Source: Planotetraspora phitsanulokensis
GTDB lineage: Bacteria > Actinomycetota > Actinomycetes > Streptosporangiales > Streptosporangiaceae
Assembly (NCBI RefSeq): GCF_016863295.1
Contig: NZ_BOOP01000036.1
Coordinates: 62,001-126,000, forward strand
Reading direction: 5' to 3'
Length of the DNA stretch: 64,000 bases
The translations under genes and the position numbers were made by a program. Under the pieces are notes generated by a model, which saw only the letters and a list, made by a program, of their open reading frames with translations, was not told the origin of the DNA and searched no databases. Shown piece after piece: positions 55,492-64,000 of this stretch (position 1 is its first letter; every line of letters begins with the position of its first letter).

Positions 55492-56517
55492 TCAGGCGAG
55501 CGCCCGTACCGCGGCGCCGAAGAGCGCGGGCATCCGCTGCGCCGCCGGGACGACGAGGCGCGCGGACCCCTGGTGACGGCGGGCCGCCAGCAGGGCGGCG
55601 GTCAGCAGCCGATGGCGCAGGGAGATGCGGCGCCAGGCCTGCTCGTAGGCCTCGGGCCGCCCGGCCCGCAGGGAGCGGACCAGAGCCTGCGACGACAACA
55701 CCGCCAGGGACAGGCCCTCACCGGTGAGGGCGTCCATGTAGCCGGCCGCGTCCCCGACCAGCAGCACCCGCCCGGCCACCCGCGACCGTACGCGCTGGAG
55801 CAGGGGACCCGCCCCGCGCACCGGAGTCGCCGCGGGGCAGTCCAGGCGCGCGAGCAGGTCGGGGAACTCCGAAAGGTGGTCGTCGTAGGCCCGGCGCCGG
55901 GAGCTCAGCACGGCCACGCCGACGAGGTCGTCGCCCACGGGGGTGACGTACGCCTCGCCTCCCGGGGCCCAGTGCACCTCGACGAAGTCGGTCCAGGGGG
56001 CCGTCCGGTAATGGCGGCGCAGGCCGTACCTCCGGAGGCGCGAAGGGGGCGGCTCCAGCCCGAGCATCGCCCGGATGGGGGAGTGCAGCCCGTCGGCGGC
56101 GACCAGCCACCTCGCGCGCAGGGGGCGGCCGCTCACGGAGGCCAGCACCGACCCGGTCTCCTGGCTCACGCCGTCCACGTGGCCGGGGACGACGCTGACG
56201 CCGAGAGCCTCCGCGCGTTCGGCGAGGGCCGCGTGCAGGACCGTCCGCCGCACGCCGATCCCGAGGCCGTCGTGGAAGGCCGCCTGCGCCCGGTGGCTCC
56301 CGTCGAGGTAGCGGATCCCCCGGAACGGCCTGCCTGCCATGAGCACGCCCATTGAGCGAAGCGCGGCGGCGCCCGTCGGCATCAGCCCCTCACCGCAGGC
56401 CTTGTCCACCGGTCCCGACCGCGGCTCCACCACGACCGCCTCCATCCCGGCGAGCGCGGCGTTTATCGCGGTCGCGAGCCCTGCCGGGCCGCCACCGGCG
56501 ACGAGCACGTCGATCAT
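55492..56517 (-). CDS. FAD-dependent oxidoreductase of the type III PKS operon (SrsC-like)
   Basis: A 341-residue flavoprotein of the geranylgeranyl-reductase/aromatic hydroxylase superfamily. It has the dinucleotide fold VLVAGGGPAGLATAINAA at the N-terminus, KACGEGLMPTG, WLVAADGLHSPIR and VLLVGDAAGYMDALTGEG. Its ATG overlaps the methyltransferase stop. The order PKS-methyltransferase-flavoprotein matches srsABC of Streptomyces griseus, where SrsC hydroxylates the aromatic product to a quinone-type phenolic lipid. That role is proposed here. Confidence 0.85.
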   Translation of the reverse strand: MIDVLVAGGGPAGLATAINAALAGMEAVVVEPRSGPVDKACGEGLMPTGAAALRSMGVLMAGRPFRGIRYLDGSHRAQAAFHDGLGIGVRRTVLHAALAERAEALGVSVVPGHVDGVSQETGSVLASVSGRPLRARWLVAADGLHSPIRAMLGLEPPPSRLRRYGLRRHYRTAPWTDFVEVHWAPGGEAYVTPVGDDLVGVAVLSSRRRAYDDHLSEFPDLLARLDCPAATPVRGAGPLLQRVRSRVAGRVLLVGDAAGYMDALTGEGLSLAVLSSQALVRSLRAGRPEAYEQAWRRISLRHRLLTAALLAARRHQGSARLVVPAAQRMPALFGAAVRALA

Positions 56518-57077
56518 TCCAGCGCCCCGTCCTGGGACCGGGAGCCCGCGGGCGCGACGGCGGACAACTCGCCCAGGGCGGACTCCTCGCAGCGGATTCG
56601 CACGACCATCAGGGCCGCGTTCAGCACGGTGAAGGCGACCGCCGTCAGCCATGCGGTGTGAACCAGCGGCAGCGCCGCCCCCTCGACCGCCACCGCCACG
56701 TAGTTCGGGTGGCGCAGCCACGTCAGCCGGTACGGCCCCCGGCTCACCAGCGGCAGGCCCGGCACCACGATGACCTCGGTGTTCCACTGGCGCCCGAGAG
56801 TGGCGATGCACCACCAGCGCAGGCCCTGGGCCGCCAGGACGAGGACGAACATGGGCCATCCCAGCGTGGGCACGAAGGGCCGGTCGGTCAGCCACACCTC
56901 CAGCAGGCATGCGATCAGCAGCCCCGTGTGGAGGGCGACCATCCAGGGGTAGTGGCGGCGTCCGGCGACGACCCCGCCCCGGGCGAGGCTCCAGCGGGCG
57001 TTGCGGCGGGCCACGACCAGTTCGGCGAGGCGTTCCACCGCGACGAGGACGACGAGCAGTGCGTACCAGGTCGACAC
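56514..57077 (-). CDS. ICMT-like membrane methyltransferase (SrsB-like)
   Basis: A 187-residue membrane protein of the isoprenylcysteine carboxyl methyltransferase family. It has four to five helices and the SAM-binding motif RHPNYVAVAVEG with downstream RIRCEESALGE. GTG start is set by GGAGG seven bases upstream. It lies 14 bp after the PKS gene and overlaps the flavoprotein gene. In srs-type clusters the homologue O-methylates alkylresorcinol; that is the expected activity. Confidence 0.87.
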   Translation of the reverse strand: MSTWYALLVVLVAVERLAELVVARRNARWSLARGGVVAGRRHYPWMVALHTGLLIACLLEVWLTDRPFVPTLGWPMFVLVLAAQGLRWWCIATLGRQWNTEVIVVPGLPLVSRGPYRLTWLRHPNYVAVAVEGAALPLVHTAWLTAVAFTVLNAALMVVRIRCEESALGELSAVAPAGSRSQDGALE

Positions 57078-57091
57078 GTCGGGACCTCCGG

Positions 57092-58207
57092 TCACCAGCG
57101 CAGGAGGACGAGCTCGGAGCAGAAGCCGGGGCCCATCGCGATCAGCAGCCCCGGGGTGCCGGGCGGCGGCGGGCGAAGCGCGAGGGTGTCCCTGAGGACG
57201 TGCAGGACCGACGAGGAGGACAGGTTCCCGATCGCTTCCAGCGACCGCCAGGTCAGGTCGAGCGCGCCGCCCGGCAGTTCGAGCGCCTCCGCCACGGCCT
57301 CGAGGACCTTCGGCCCGCCCGGATGGCACACCCACGCCGTCATGTCGTGCGCGGCCAGTCCGTGGCCGCCGAGGAAGGCGGTCACGTCGTCGGCGAGGTA
57401 GGTTCGCACGACGTCGGGCACACCGGCGTCCAGCACGACCTTGAAGCCGGAGTCGCGGACGTCCCAGCCCATCACCCGCTGGGACGCCGGGTAGAGCCGG
57501 CTGCGGGTGGCCACGACCGTGGGGCCCTGCGTGGTTGGGTTCTGTGCGGTGGGGTTCTGGGCGGTTGGGCTCTGCGTGGCTGGGCTCTGGGCGGTGGGTC
57601 GCTCGTCGCCGACGGCGACGACCGCGGCGGCGCCGTCCCCGAACAGCGCGCTCGCCACCAGGTTGGCGACCGAGCCGTCCTCCCGCTGGAGCGTCAGGGA
57701 GCACAGCTCCACCGAGAGCAGGACGGCCACGTGGCCGGGCCACCCGCGCAGGTAGTCGTGCAGGCGGGCGATCCCCGCCGCGCCGGCGACGCAGCCGAGG
57801 CCGAAGACGGGGATCCGCTTCACGTCCGGACGCAGGCCGAGGCGGCCCGCGAGCCGCGCGTCGATGGAGGGGGCCGCGATGCCGGTCACCGACGTGCACA
57901 TGATCATGTCGACGTCGTCCGGGGTGAGACCTGCCGCGTCGAGCGCGCCCGCGACCGCCCGGGCCCCGAGTTCGACGGCCGCCTCGATGAACAGGTCGTT
58001 GGCCATGCCGAACCCGTCGAGCTTGCCGTACTGGTCGAGTGGGAGCACGAGATTGCGGTGCGAGACGCGGGCGCTGCCGTGGAGCCGGTCGAGCAGTCTC
58101 CGGTCGCCGCCTTCGGGGAGGCAGACCTTGGCGAAGACGTCGGTGATCTCCGCCTGCGGATACCGGTTCGGGGGGAGGACTCCGTGGACGGCGGCGATTC
58201 GCGTCAT
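57092..58207 (-). CDS. Type III polyketide synthase
   Basis: Chalcone synthase-like iterative enzyme of 371 residues. The triad is seen as C139 ([11 protein letters not shown]), H295 ([10 protein letters not shown]) and N328 (AIGNLSSSS). It starts [18 protein letters not shown]. Residues about 204-230 are an inserted run of five five-residue units such as PTAQN and PATQS encoded by a 15-bp tandem repeat, in a loop that is variable in the family. With ICMT-like and flavoprotein genes following, alkylresorcinol/phenolic lipid synthesis is the most likely output. Confidence 0.93.
   Translation of the reverse strand: MTRIAAVHGVLPPNRYPQAEITDVFAKVCLPEGGDRRLLDRLHGSARVSHRNLVLPLDQYGKLDGFGMANDLFIEAAVELGARAVAGALDAAGLTPDDVDMIMCTSVTGIAAPSIDARLAGRLGLRPDVKRIPVFGLGCVAGAAGIARLHDYLRGWPGHVAVLLSVELCSLTLQREDGSVANLVASALFGDGAAAVVAVGDERPTAQSPATQSPTAQNPTAQNPTTQGPTVVATRSRLYPASQRVMGWDVRDSGFKVVLDAGVPDVVRTYLADDVTAFLGGHGLAAHDMTAWVCHPGGPKVLEAVAEALELPGGALDLTWRSLEAIGNLSSSSVLHVLRDTLALRPPPPGTPGLLIAMGPGFCSELVLLRW
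57521..57595 (-). repeat. 15-bp minisatellite within the type III PKS gene
   Basis: Five 15-bp units (for example TGGGTTCTGTGCGGT and TGGGCTCTGGGCGGT) keep the reading frame and encode PTAQN/PATQS-like pentapeptides. Unit number could vary between strains without breaking the gene. Confidence 0.85.
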
Positions 58208-58256
58208 ATCCAATTCCCCCGGGCTGGCGAAAGATTCGGCATATCTCTTTTGCCCG

Positions 58257-58362
58257 CCAAGAGCATCCCCATGCCGATCATCCCCGCCCCTTCCCCACGT
58301 GATCATGCACGCTTTCGGTCGCGTACGGCCCGACCAGCGCATATTCGGTTCGTGATCATGCG
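58257..58362. repeat. 53-bp repeat array 5 between UbiA and type III PKS genes
   Basis: Forward motifs begin at 58299 (GTGATCATGCA) and 58352 (GTGATCATGCG), 53 bp apart. Reverse-complemented, the 58310-58362 unit matches the 59326-59378 unit of array 6 at most positions, including CGAACC, GCGCTGGTCGG and CCGTACG. This shows homology across the whole unit. Confidence 0.88.
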
Positions 58363-58375
58363 GCGACGTCTGCAG

Positions 58376-59227
58376 TCAGACGCCCACGCCGATCCCGGAC
58401 GCGAGGAGGAGGCCGACGTCGACGGCCGCGCACGCGATGGCCGCGGCGAATGGGATCTTGGCCGACAGGCCGCCGAGAGCCGTACCCGCGAGGCCGAAGG
58501 CGGACACCGCGGCCAGGCCACCCCAGACGACGGCACTAGGCGGCCCGGGGGGTGCGAACACGAGCAGTGCGGACGCGCCGAGCAGGGGGAGCGGGATCAA
58601 CGCGCGAACGCGGGACGGCCCCAGCCGCTGCGGCCATCCGCGGACTCCGACGGCGATGTCCTGTCCGATGTCCGGCAGGACGTTCGCGAGATGCGCCCCG
58701 AGCCCGAGGGCCGCCGCCGCGACGACCGCCCACCATGCCGGCCACGGCCGTCCGGGCAGCCCGGTCGCCACGAACACCGGGAGGCTGCCGAATCCCACGA
58801 CGTACGGCACCCAGGAGAGCAGGGTCGCCTTCAGCCGGAGGTTGTACGCCCACGCTCCCGCGACGGCGACAAGGTGGACGGCGCCGGCCAGCAGCCCGGA
58901 GGCGAATGAGACCGGTACACAGATGGCGAACGCGGAGATCGCGGACACGTACACCGTCTTCACGCCGACCTGCCCGGCGACGATGGGTTTCTCCGCACGA
59001 GCGGCGGCGGTGTCGCGGGGCGCGTCGACGGCGTCGTTGCACCAGCCCACTGAGAGTTGGCCGGTGAGAATCGCGGCCGCCACGAGGACGCTGCCTGCGG
59101 TGTCATGACCGGCGGCCACCGCCAATGCGGTGACCAGGGCGGTGACGGCCACGGTGGGCCCGGGATGACAGGCCTTCGCGAGCCCGCTCAGCGCCCCCGT
59201 CAGGGAGCCGCGCCCCATCGCCACCAC
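58376..59227 (-). CDS. UbiA-family prenyltransferase
   Basis: A 283-residue membrane prenyltransferase with about eight helices. Both Asp-rich motifs are present: NDAVDAPRDTAAARAEKPI (first, near residues 64-80) and NVLPDIGQDIAVGVRGWPQRLG (second). It is upstream of and co-directional with the type III PKS operon, separated by array 5, so it may act on the PKS product to give a prenylated phenol. It could instead belong to an unrelated quinone pathway. Confidence 0.87.
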   Translation of the reverse strand: MVAMGRGSLTGALSGLAKACHPGPTVAVTALVTALAVAAGHDTAGSVLVAAAILTGQLSVGWCNDAVDAPRDTAAARAEKPIVAGQVGVKTVYVSAISAFAICVPVSFASGLLAGAVHLVAVAGAWAYNLRLKATLLSWVPYVVGFGSLPVFVATGLPGRPWPAWWAVVAAAALGLGAHLANVLPDIGQDIAVGVRGWPQRLGPSRVRALIPLPLLGASALLVFAPPGPPSAVVWGGLAAVSAFGLAGTALGGLSAKIPFAAAIACAAVDVGLLLASGIGVGV

Positions 59228-59272
59228 CAGAGCCTAACTCCGGCCTGGATCATCATCAGGCCAGGCGGAATC

Positions 59273-59485
59273 TGCATGATCACGCGGCATGTCCGCCCTG
59301 GTCGCACGGCACGGCGACGAAGTCGTGCATGATCACGAACCGGGTTTGCGCTGGTCGGACCGTACGTGACCGAGAGTGTGCATGATCACGCGGGGAGGGT
59401 GGGCGGGTCGGCGGGCAGTTCCGCGAATCCGTGCACGATCACGGCGAGGGCGGTGGCACCGTTGATTTGGCTGACGATCGTGACA
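59273..59485. repeat. 53-bp repeat array 6 (four reverse motif copies)
   Basis: TGCATGATCAC copies begin at 59273, 59326 and 59379, and TGCACGATCAC at 59432, exactly 53 bp apart each time. Units share a second box around GGTCG at unit positions 29-33. The array fills the 361-bp gap between divergent UbiA and ABC ATPase genes, leaving about 100 bp before the ATPase start for its promoter. Confidence 0.93.
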
Positions 59486-59588
59486 CCTCTGTGATCTTCT
59501 CCGGCGTAGGGTCGGCGAAGCGCACAAGGTGATCTATCCGATTGTTTCGCGTACGGGCCACGCGATGGTGTCGCATCAGGGGAGGCCG

Positions 59589-60227
59589 ATGTTGCCCCAG
59601 CCAGCCCTGTCCTGCCAGTCGCTTGCCTGCCGGGCCGGCGACAGAGAAGTCGTGACGGACCTGTCGCTTGAGATCATGCCCGGCGAACGGGTCGCGATCA
59701 TGGGTCCCTCCGGCTCTGGGAAGACGACCCTGCTCACGACGCTCGGCGGGCTCCTCCCGCCGTCCGGCGGACGGGTCCTCGTCGGCTCAGTGCCCCTCGA
59801 CGAGCAGCCGCCCCTGCGCAGGAACCTCGCCCTGGTCTTCCAGTCGTACGGGCTCGTCTCGCTGCTGACCGCCGCCGAGAACATCGAGGTGGCCCTCCGG
59901 GCGGCCGGCCGGCCGCCACGGGAGGCGATCGCGGAGGCGGCAGACGTCCTGGGACGCATGCGGCTCACCGCCTACGCCGACCACCTGATCGAGGAACTGT
60001 CCGGCGGCCAGCAGCAGCGTGTGGCGGTGGCCCGGGCCCTCGCTCTGGCGCCGAGCGTCATCCTCGCCGACGAGCCGACGGCCGAGCAGGACAAGGTCAA
60101 CCGCATGCTGGTCCTTGAGGCGCTGATGGCGGCGCCCGCCGCGCTCGTGATCGCCACGCACGACCCCGAGGTGGCCGACCGGTGCGACCGGGTCGTCGAA
60201 CTGCGGTCGACGGCAGGTGTCCGATGA
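59589..60227 (+). CDS. MacB/LolD-type ABC ATPase
   Basis: A 212-residue ATPase with Walker [10 protein letters not shown], signature [17 protein letters not shown] and the atypical [10 protein letters not shown] Walker B region. It belongs to the group that works with FtsX-type permeases. ATG at 59589 follows GGGGAGG closely; 59565 is an alternative. It overlaps the second ATPase gene by ATGA. Confidence 0.88.
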   Translation: MLPQPALSCQSLACRAGDREVVTDLSLEIMPGERVAIMGPSGSGKTTLLTTLGGLLPPSGGRVLVGSVPLDEQPPLRRNLALVFQSYGLVSLLTAAENIEVALRAAGRPPREAIAEAADVLGRMRLTAYADHLIEELSGGQQQRVAVARALALAPSVILADEPTAEQDKVNRMLVLEALMAAPAALVIATHDPEVADRCDRVVELRSTAGVR

Positions 60228-61030
60228 CGCCGGCGGTGCGCTGCGACGGCGTCGTGCAGATCTACAAGACCAAGGAGATCGAGGTCGTGGCCCTGCGCGA
60301 CATCGACCTGGTCATCGAGGAGGGGGAGAGCGTCGCGTTCCTCGGGCCTTCGGGCGCGGGCAAGTCGACGCTGCTGTGGCTGCTCGCGGGGCTGCTGCGG
60401 CCGAGCGCCGGACGGCTCTGGCTGGGCGACACCGAGATCGGCAAGCTGGGCCCGCGCGCCCTGGACCGGCTCAGGGCCGCGGACATCGGAGTGGTCCTGC
60501 AGAACCCGGCGCGCAACCTCATCCCCTACGCCACCGCCGTCCAGAACGTGACCTTCGCCCAGCGTGCCGTCAGGCGACGTGCCAGGAGGCCGGCGGGAGA
60601 CCTGCTCGACCGGGTCGGGCTGACTCCCGTCCGCGACAAGCCGGCCGGGCGGTTGTCCGGGGGAGAGCAGCAGAGGCTGGCCGTCGCGGTCGCACTGGCC
60701 AACCGGCCACGACTGCTGCTGGCCGACGAGCCGACGAGTCAGCTCGACGCCGCCACCGGCCAGGCCGTGATCGAGCTCATCAGGGACCTCGGGGAGACGT
60801 CCGTGGTCGTGACGCACGACGCCAGGGTCAGCGAGGCCACCGGCCGCACCGTCACGATCAGGGACGGCCGGATCGGGGCCGAGGGCAGAGGCGGAGAGGA
60901 CTTCGTGGTGGTCGGAAGAGAGGGCGCCGTCCAGTTGCCGCCCGAATATCACGAGCTGCTGCCTCCCGGCTCGATGGCGCGGGTGGAGCCGCTGCCGGAC
61001 GGCGTCGTCCTCAGGCGGGCCGAGCCGTGA
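60224..61030 (+). CDS. Second MacB/LolD-type ABC ATPase
   Basis: A 268-residue ATPase with GPSGAGKST, signature [26 protein letters not shown] and H-loop [11 protein letters not shown], plus a C-terminal extension after residue 225. It is coupled on both sides (ATGA with the previous gene, GTGA with the permease). Two distinct ATPases for one permease is less common and suggests a heterodimeric motor. Confidence 0.9.
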   Translation: MTPAVRCDGVVQIYKTKEIEVVALRDIDLVIEEGESVAFLGPSGAGKSTLLWLLAGLLRPSAGRLWLGDTEIGKLGPRALDRLRAADIGVVLQNPARNLIPYATAVQNVTFAQRAVRRRARRPAGDLLDRVGLTPVRDKPAGRLSGGEQQRLAVAVALANRPRLLLADEPTSQLDAATGQAVIELIRDLGETSVVVTHDARVSEATGRTVTIRDGRIGAEGRGGEDFVVVGREGAVQLPPEYHELLPPGSMARVEPLPDGVVLRRAEP

Positions 61031-64000
61031 TCCTCCGCGGACTGTGGCGCCGCCGCTGGTTGTCGCTGATCGTGCTCGTCGTCGCGATCCTCCCCGTGGT
61101 CGCCGGGTCGCTCGGCCCGATGTACACCGACGCGGCCCGCACCACGCTCCTGCGTGAGACGCTCGACCACGCGCTCCTCGATCACAGGGGCTGGCGCGTC
61201 ACCTCCGTGACGGACACCGCGGGCAGGCTGGTTGAGGGTGTCAAGGCGCCCTTCCTGCTTCCGCCCATCAAGGGGGCGGAACTGCTCAGCCCCAACGAGA
61301 GGTCCACCAAGACCTACCCCCTGATGTGGATCGACGGCCAGTGTGAACACGTGACGCTGATCGAGGGCCGGTGCCCCACGGCGGCCGGCGAGATCATGGC
61401 CACCGGCGCGTCGGGATTGAAGGTCGGCGGCACGGTCAAGCTGAACCTGGTGCGCGATCCCGACTCCGGCAAACCGAGGCTCATGCCGCTGCGCGTCGTC
61501 GGTGTCTACAAGACCGACCAGACCGACCCCATCTGGTACGGGCGGAGCCTGTTCCCGCAGACGGCCGGGGTCACGGAAGGCAACGGCGATCCCCTCCTGA
61601 CCGTGGAGGACACGGAGCTTTCGTCCGCGGTCCCGGCGGGCGTCACCATGGCCGGCGTCCCCGCCACCGCGTGGGCGAGCACGGCCATCGTCTACATCGA
61701 CCCGCAGAAGATCACCGGTGACGACCTCGCCCTGCTGGAGTCCGTCCAGGGCGAGCTGCGCGGCCTCGGGCAGAGCGGGCTGAGCACCACCGTCTTCAGC
61801 TACATGGACGACACGCTGAAAGCCGTCCATCTGCGCCTCGACTCCCTGTCGGTGCCCACGACCCTGGTGACGCTCCAGCTCGTGGCCCTGGGCTGGCTCC
61901 TGCTGTTCCTCACCGTCCGCGACCTCGTCGCCGCCCGTGCGCCGGAGATCGCACTGGCCAGGCTGCGCGGCCTGTCCACCCTGCGGATCTGGGCGTTCGG
62001 CCTGTCGGAGCCGGCCCTCCTTCTCCTCGCGGCGCTGCCTCTCGGGCTCGCCGCGAGTTTCGCGGTGGTCGAGCGGATGAGCGAGAGGCTCCTCCGCAAT
62101 GATCTGGAGGTCGCGGTCGACGGCTTCACCGTGCTGTGCGGTGTGGCCGCCGTCTTCGGCGGCCTGCTGGCCACGGCGCTGGCGGCCAGGCAGACGGTGA
62201 CGCAGCCCGTTGTCGAGCAGTGGCGGCGTACGCCCCGTTCGCACCGCCGCGCCTGGGTCGTCGACGGGGTGGTGCTCGCGATCACCGCGGTGGGGCTCGC
62301 GGAGCTGGTCGCGGGCGACGCCATCACCGACACGACGGGACAACGCGCGAGCGCCCTCATCGCACCGGGCCTGCTCGCCGTGGCGCTTGCCATGATCGCC
62401 AGACGGATCCTGCCGCTCGCCTGCCGCGCCCTGTTCCAGCTCACCCGGACCCACGGGAACATCGGCGCCTTCCTCGCCATGCGCCAGATCTCGCGTGGCT
62501 CCGCCACGGCGAGCACGGTGGTCGTGCTGTCCGCCGGGCTCGGGCTCGCGGTCTTCGCGGTCGCGGCCTGGTCGGTGACCTCGCGCAACTACCAGGAGGT
62601 CGCGCGCGTCCACAACGGCGCCGAGACCGTCTTCGTCGTGCCCAGGACCGACGCCGCGACGCTCAGGAAGATCTCCGCGTCCGTCCCCGGCACGGCCCCG
62701 GTCATCGTGACACCCGGGCCTCCCGCGACGCTCGCCACCGACCCCGTGGCCTTCGCCTCGGTCGCGCTCTGGCGGCCGTCGTACGGGAACGACCAGCCGC
62801 TGAGCCGGTTGGTGGCGAAACTCTCCCCGCCCACGGCGGCGCCCAGAGTGATGTTTTCCGGAGACCGGATCCGGGCGCACATCAGCACACCGCCGTTGCC
62901 CAAAGGCTGGAACGCCGTCCTCTACGCCGATTTCCGGGTCTTCGGCGAGACCAGACCTGCCTCGATCCCGATGGCCAGGCTGCTCGCGGGGACCACGGTC
63001 TACGAGTGGGGGCTGCCGCGCGGCTGCCTCACCGCACCGTGCGAGCTGCGCGGTCTGCGCATGGAGGTGATGGGGGACAGCGGCACGGACTTCGAGGACC
63101 GGCCGAGCGGCGGTGCGCTCCTCACGAAACTCGAGATGCGCGGCGACGGCCGGTGGAGCACCGTCGACGCCGGGCTCGACGACCCGAATAGATGGACGTC
63201 GACCTCCTCGACCTCGGACGGCGGGCTACCTCTTTCCTTCGACCCGAACTTCAGCGCGACCAGGCCCGACACCTTCCCCGACCCAATGCCCGGGCTGTCG
63301 TCGGGAACGGCGGCGGGCCAGAAGTTGCCGGGCCTGGACGACATCTATTTCTCCGGTTACAAGTCCGTCGCCACGACATGGGCCCTTCCCGGCCTGAACG
63401 CCCCCGGGGTGGTCGTGGACCTGGAGATGGCGGACCGGGTCGCCTACGGCTACTCCTCGCGGACCGAGTTCCAGATCTGGGCGGCCCCCGGCCGTGGGGA
63501 GGAGGTGCGCGACGCGCTGCGCGGGGACGGCGTCCCCATCCTCGCCACGCGGACGCTGGACGACCTCGTCTCGGCCTACACGAGTCAGGGACCCGGCCTG
63601 GCGCTGCTTCTGCTCATCATCTCGGCGGGCGTCGCCGCCCTGCTCGCGCTCGGCCGGGCCGTCCTCGCCCTCCACGCGGCGGCGCGGCGCCGGACGTACG
63701 AGATGGCGGCCCTGGAGGCGGCGGGCGCCCGCGTGCGGCCGCTTCGGACGGCGCTGCTGCTGGAGCAGACGATCACGTTGTCGTGGGGCGCACTGACCGG
63801 GATACTCGCGGGCCTGGTGGCGGCATGGGCCGCGCTGCCCCGCGTGCCCGAGTTCGCCGAGACCCCCGTGACGCCTCCGCTGGACTACTCGCTCGTGCCC
63901 GTGCCCGTCATCGCCGTGGCGTGCGCCGTGCTCGCCCTGAGCATGATCGCCGCCGCTGTGACGTCGGAACTGCTGCTGCGCGGCGTCCGCGTCGACCAGC
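61027..64000 (+). CDS. Large FtsX-type ABC permease (runs off window)
   Basis: At least 991 codons are visible and the 3' end is beyond the window. It begins [20 protein letters not shown] with a membrane anchor, then a large extracytoplasmic domain and two FtsX-like blocks of helices: the first near codons 280-490, and the second from about codon 850 with [20 protein letters not shown]. Such permeases with MacB-like ATPases handle lipoproteins, lipids or peptides at the cell surface. Proximity to the lanthipeptide/PKS genes is noted but the array and divergent promoter separate them. Confidence 0.88.
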   Translation, partial: MILRGLWRRRWLSLIVLVVAILPVVAGSLGPMYTDAARTTLLRETLDHALLDHRGWRVTSVTDTAGRLVEGVKAPFLLPPIKGAELLSPNERSTKTYPLMWIDGQCEHVTLIEGRCPTAAGEIMATGASGLKVGGTVKLNLVRDPDSGKPRLMPLRVVGVYKTDQTDPIWYGRSLFPQTAGVTEGNGDPLLTVEDTELSSAVPAGVTMAGVPATAWASTAIVYIDPQKITGDDLALLESVQGELRGLGQSGLSTTVFSYMDDTLKAVHLRLDSLSVPTTLVTLQLVALGWLLLFLTVRDLVAARAPEIALARLRGLSTLRIWAFGLSEPALLLLAALPLGLAASFAVVERMSERLLRNDLEVAVDGFTVLCGVAAVFGGLLATALAARQTVTQPVVEQWRRTPRSHRRAWVVDGVVLAITAVGLAELVAGDAITDTTGQRASALIAPGLLAVALAMIARRILPLACRALFQLTRTHGNIGAFLAMRQISRGSATASTVVVLSAGLGLAVFAVAAWSVTSRNYQEVARVHNGAETVFVVPRTDAATLRKISASVPGTAPVIVTPGPPATLATDPVAFASVALWRPSYGNDQPLSRLVAKLSPPTAAPRVMFSGDRIRAHISTPPLPKGWNAVLYADFRVFGETRPASIPMARLLAGTTVYEWGLPRGCLTAPCELRGLRMEVMGDSGTDFEDRPSGGALLTKLEMRGDGRWSTVDAGLDDPNRWTSTSSTSDGGLPLSFDPNFSATRPDTFPDPMPGLSSGTAAGQKLPGLDDIYFSGYKSVATTWALPGLNAPGVVVDLEMADRVAYGYSSRTEFQIWAAPGRGEEVRDALRGDGVPILATRTLDDLVSAYTSQGPGLALLLLIISAGVAALLALGRAVLALHAAARRRTYEMAALEAAGARVRPLRTALLLEQTITLSWGALTGILAGLVAAWAALPRVPEFAETPVTPPLDYSLVPVPVIAVACAVLALSMIAAAVTSELLLRGVRVDQ

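Overview
The window is very GC-rich actinomycete chromosome with GTG/TTG starts, many 1-4 nt gene overlaps and Streptomyces-like gene content. The gene set (suf operon with a Rieske protein, acVLRF1 protein, ABC-F factor plus a small HTH protein, ramCSAB-like locus) fits Streptosporangiales or a near relative. That placement is an inference from style and synteny; no rRNA or other marker is present.

Layout. 1-8.4 kb: 5' part of transketolase (minus) facing away from ctaB, a DMF-amidase-like Tat lipoprotein, a PrsW-family membrane protein, and a minus-strand ctaA, YdcF-like and EamA set. 8.5-17.6 kb: an ABC-2 exporter diverging from the iron-sulfur operon sufR-sufB-sufD-Rieske-sufC-sufS-sufU-sufT-like, which has an IdeR/DtxR-type box upstream of sufR and a strong hairpin at its end. 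17.6-21.2 kb: DEAD-box RNA helicase with a long structured leader, then hisE-hisG. 21.3-30.3 kb: acyltransferase, IclR regulator, a coupled DUF59 and amidohydrolase pair, an ABC exporter with a DesK/DesR-type two-component system, and a degenerate EAL-CBS protein. 30.4-39.7 kb: translation-related and housekeeping genes (acVLRF1, ABC-F, HTH, enoyl-CoA hydratase, ABC exporter, sulfotransferase, LD-carboxypeptidase, F420/PPOX). 39.8-45.1 kb: GH15 hydrolase, a divergent YczE/YczR-like pair and a POT peptide transporter.

Specialised metabolism occupies about 45.7-59.2 kb. A leftward run of genes begins with UbiA, type III PKS, ICMT-like methyltransferase and flavoprotein (the PKS-methyltransferase-flavoprotein part resembles srsABC phenolic-lipid genes). 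It continues with an orphan NarL-type histidine kinase and then a complete class III lanthipeptide (SapB/ram-like) locus: lanKC, a 45-residue precursor with an unusual Gly/His linker, a hairpin, and two ABC half-exporters. A convergent RamR-like response regulator and a secreted Pro/Ala/Gln/Val-repeat protein lie at its far end. The window ends in a MacB/LolCDE-like system of two ATPases and a large FtsX-type permease that runs off the end.

The most striking unexplained structure is a dispersed intergenic repeat family. An 11-12 bp motif, TGCATGATCACG (reverse CGTGATCATGCA), recurs at almost exactly 53-bp steps in six arrays (about 8.6, 19.7, 45.4, 48.05, 58.3 and 59.35 kb). It is followed within each unit by a second conserved box near CGCTGGTCRG. 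Two arrays are mirror-symmetric (forward copies, then reverse copies about one dyad). One array runs into the 3' end of the helicase gene, and arrays bracket and subdivide the lanthipeptide/type III PKS region. I recognise no described repeat family that matches.
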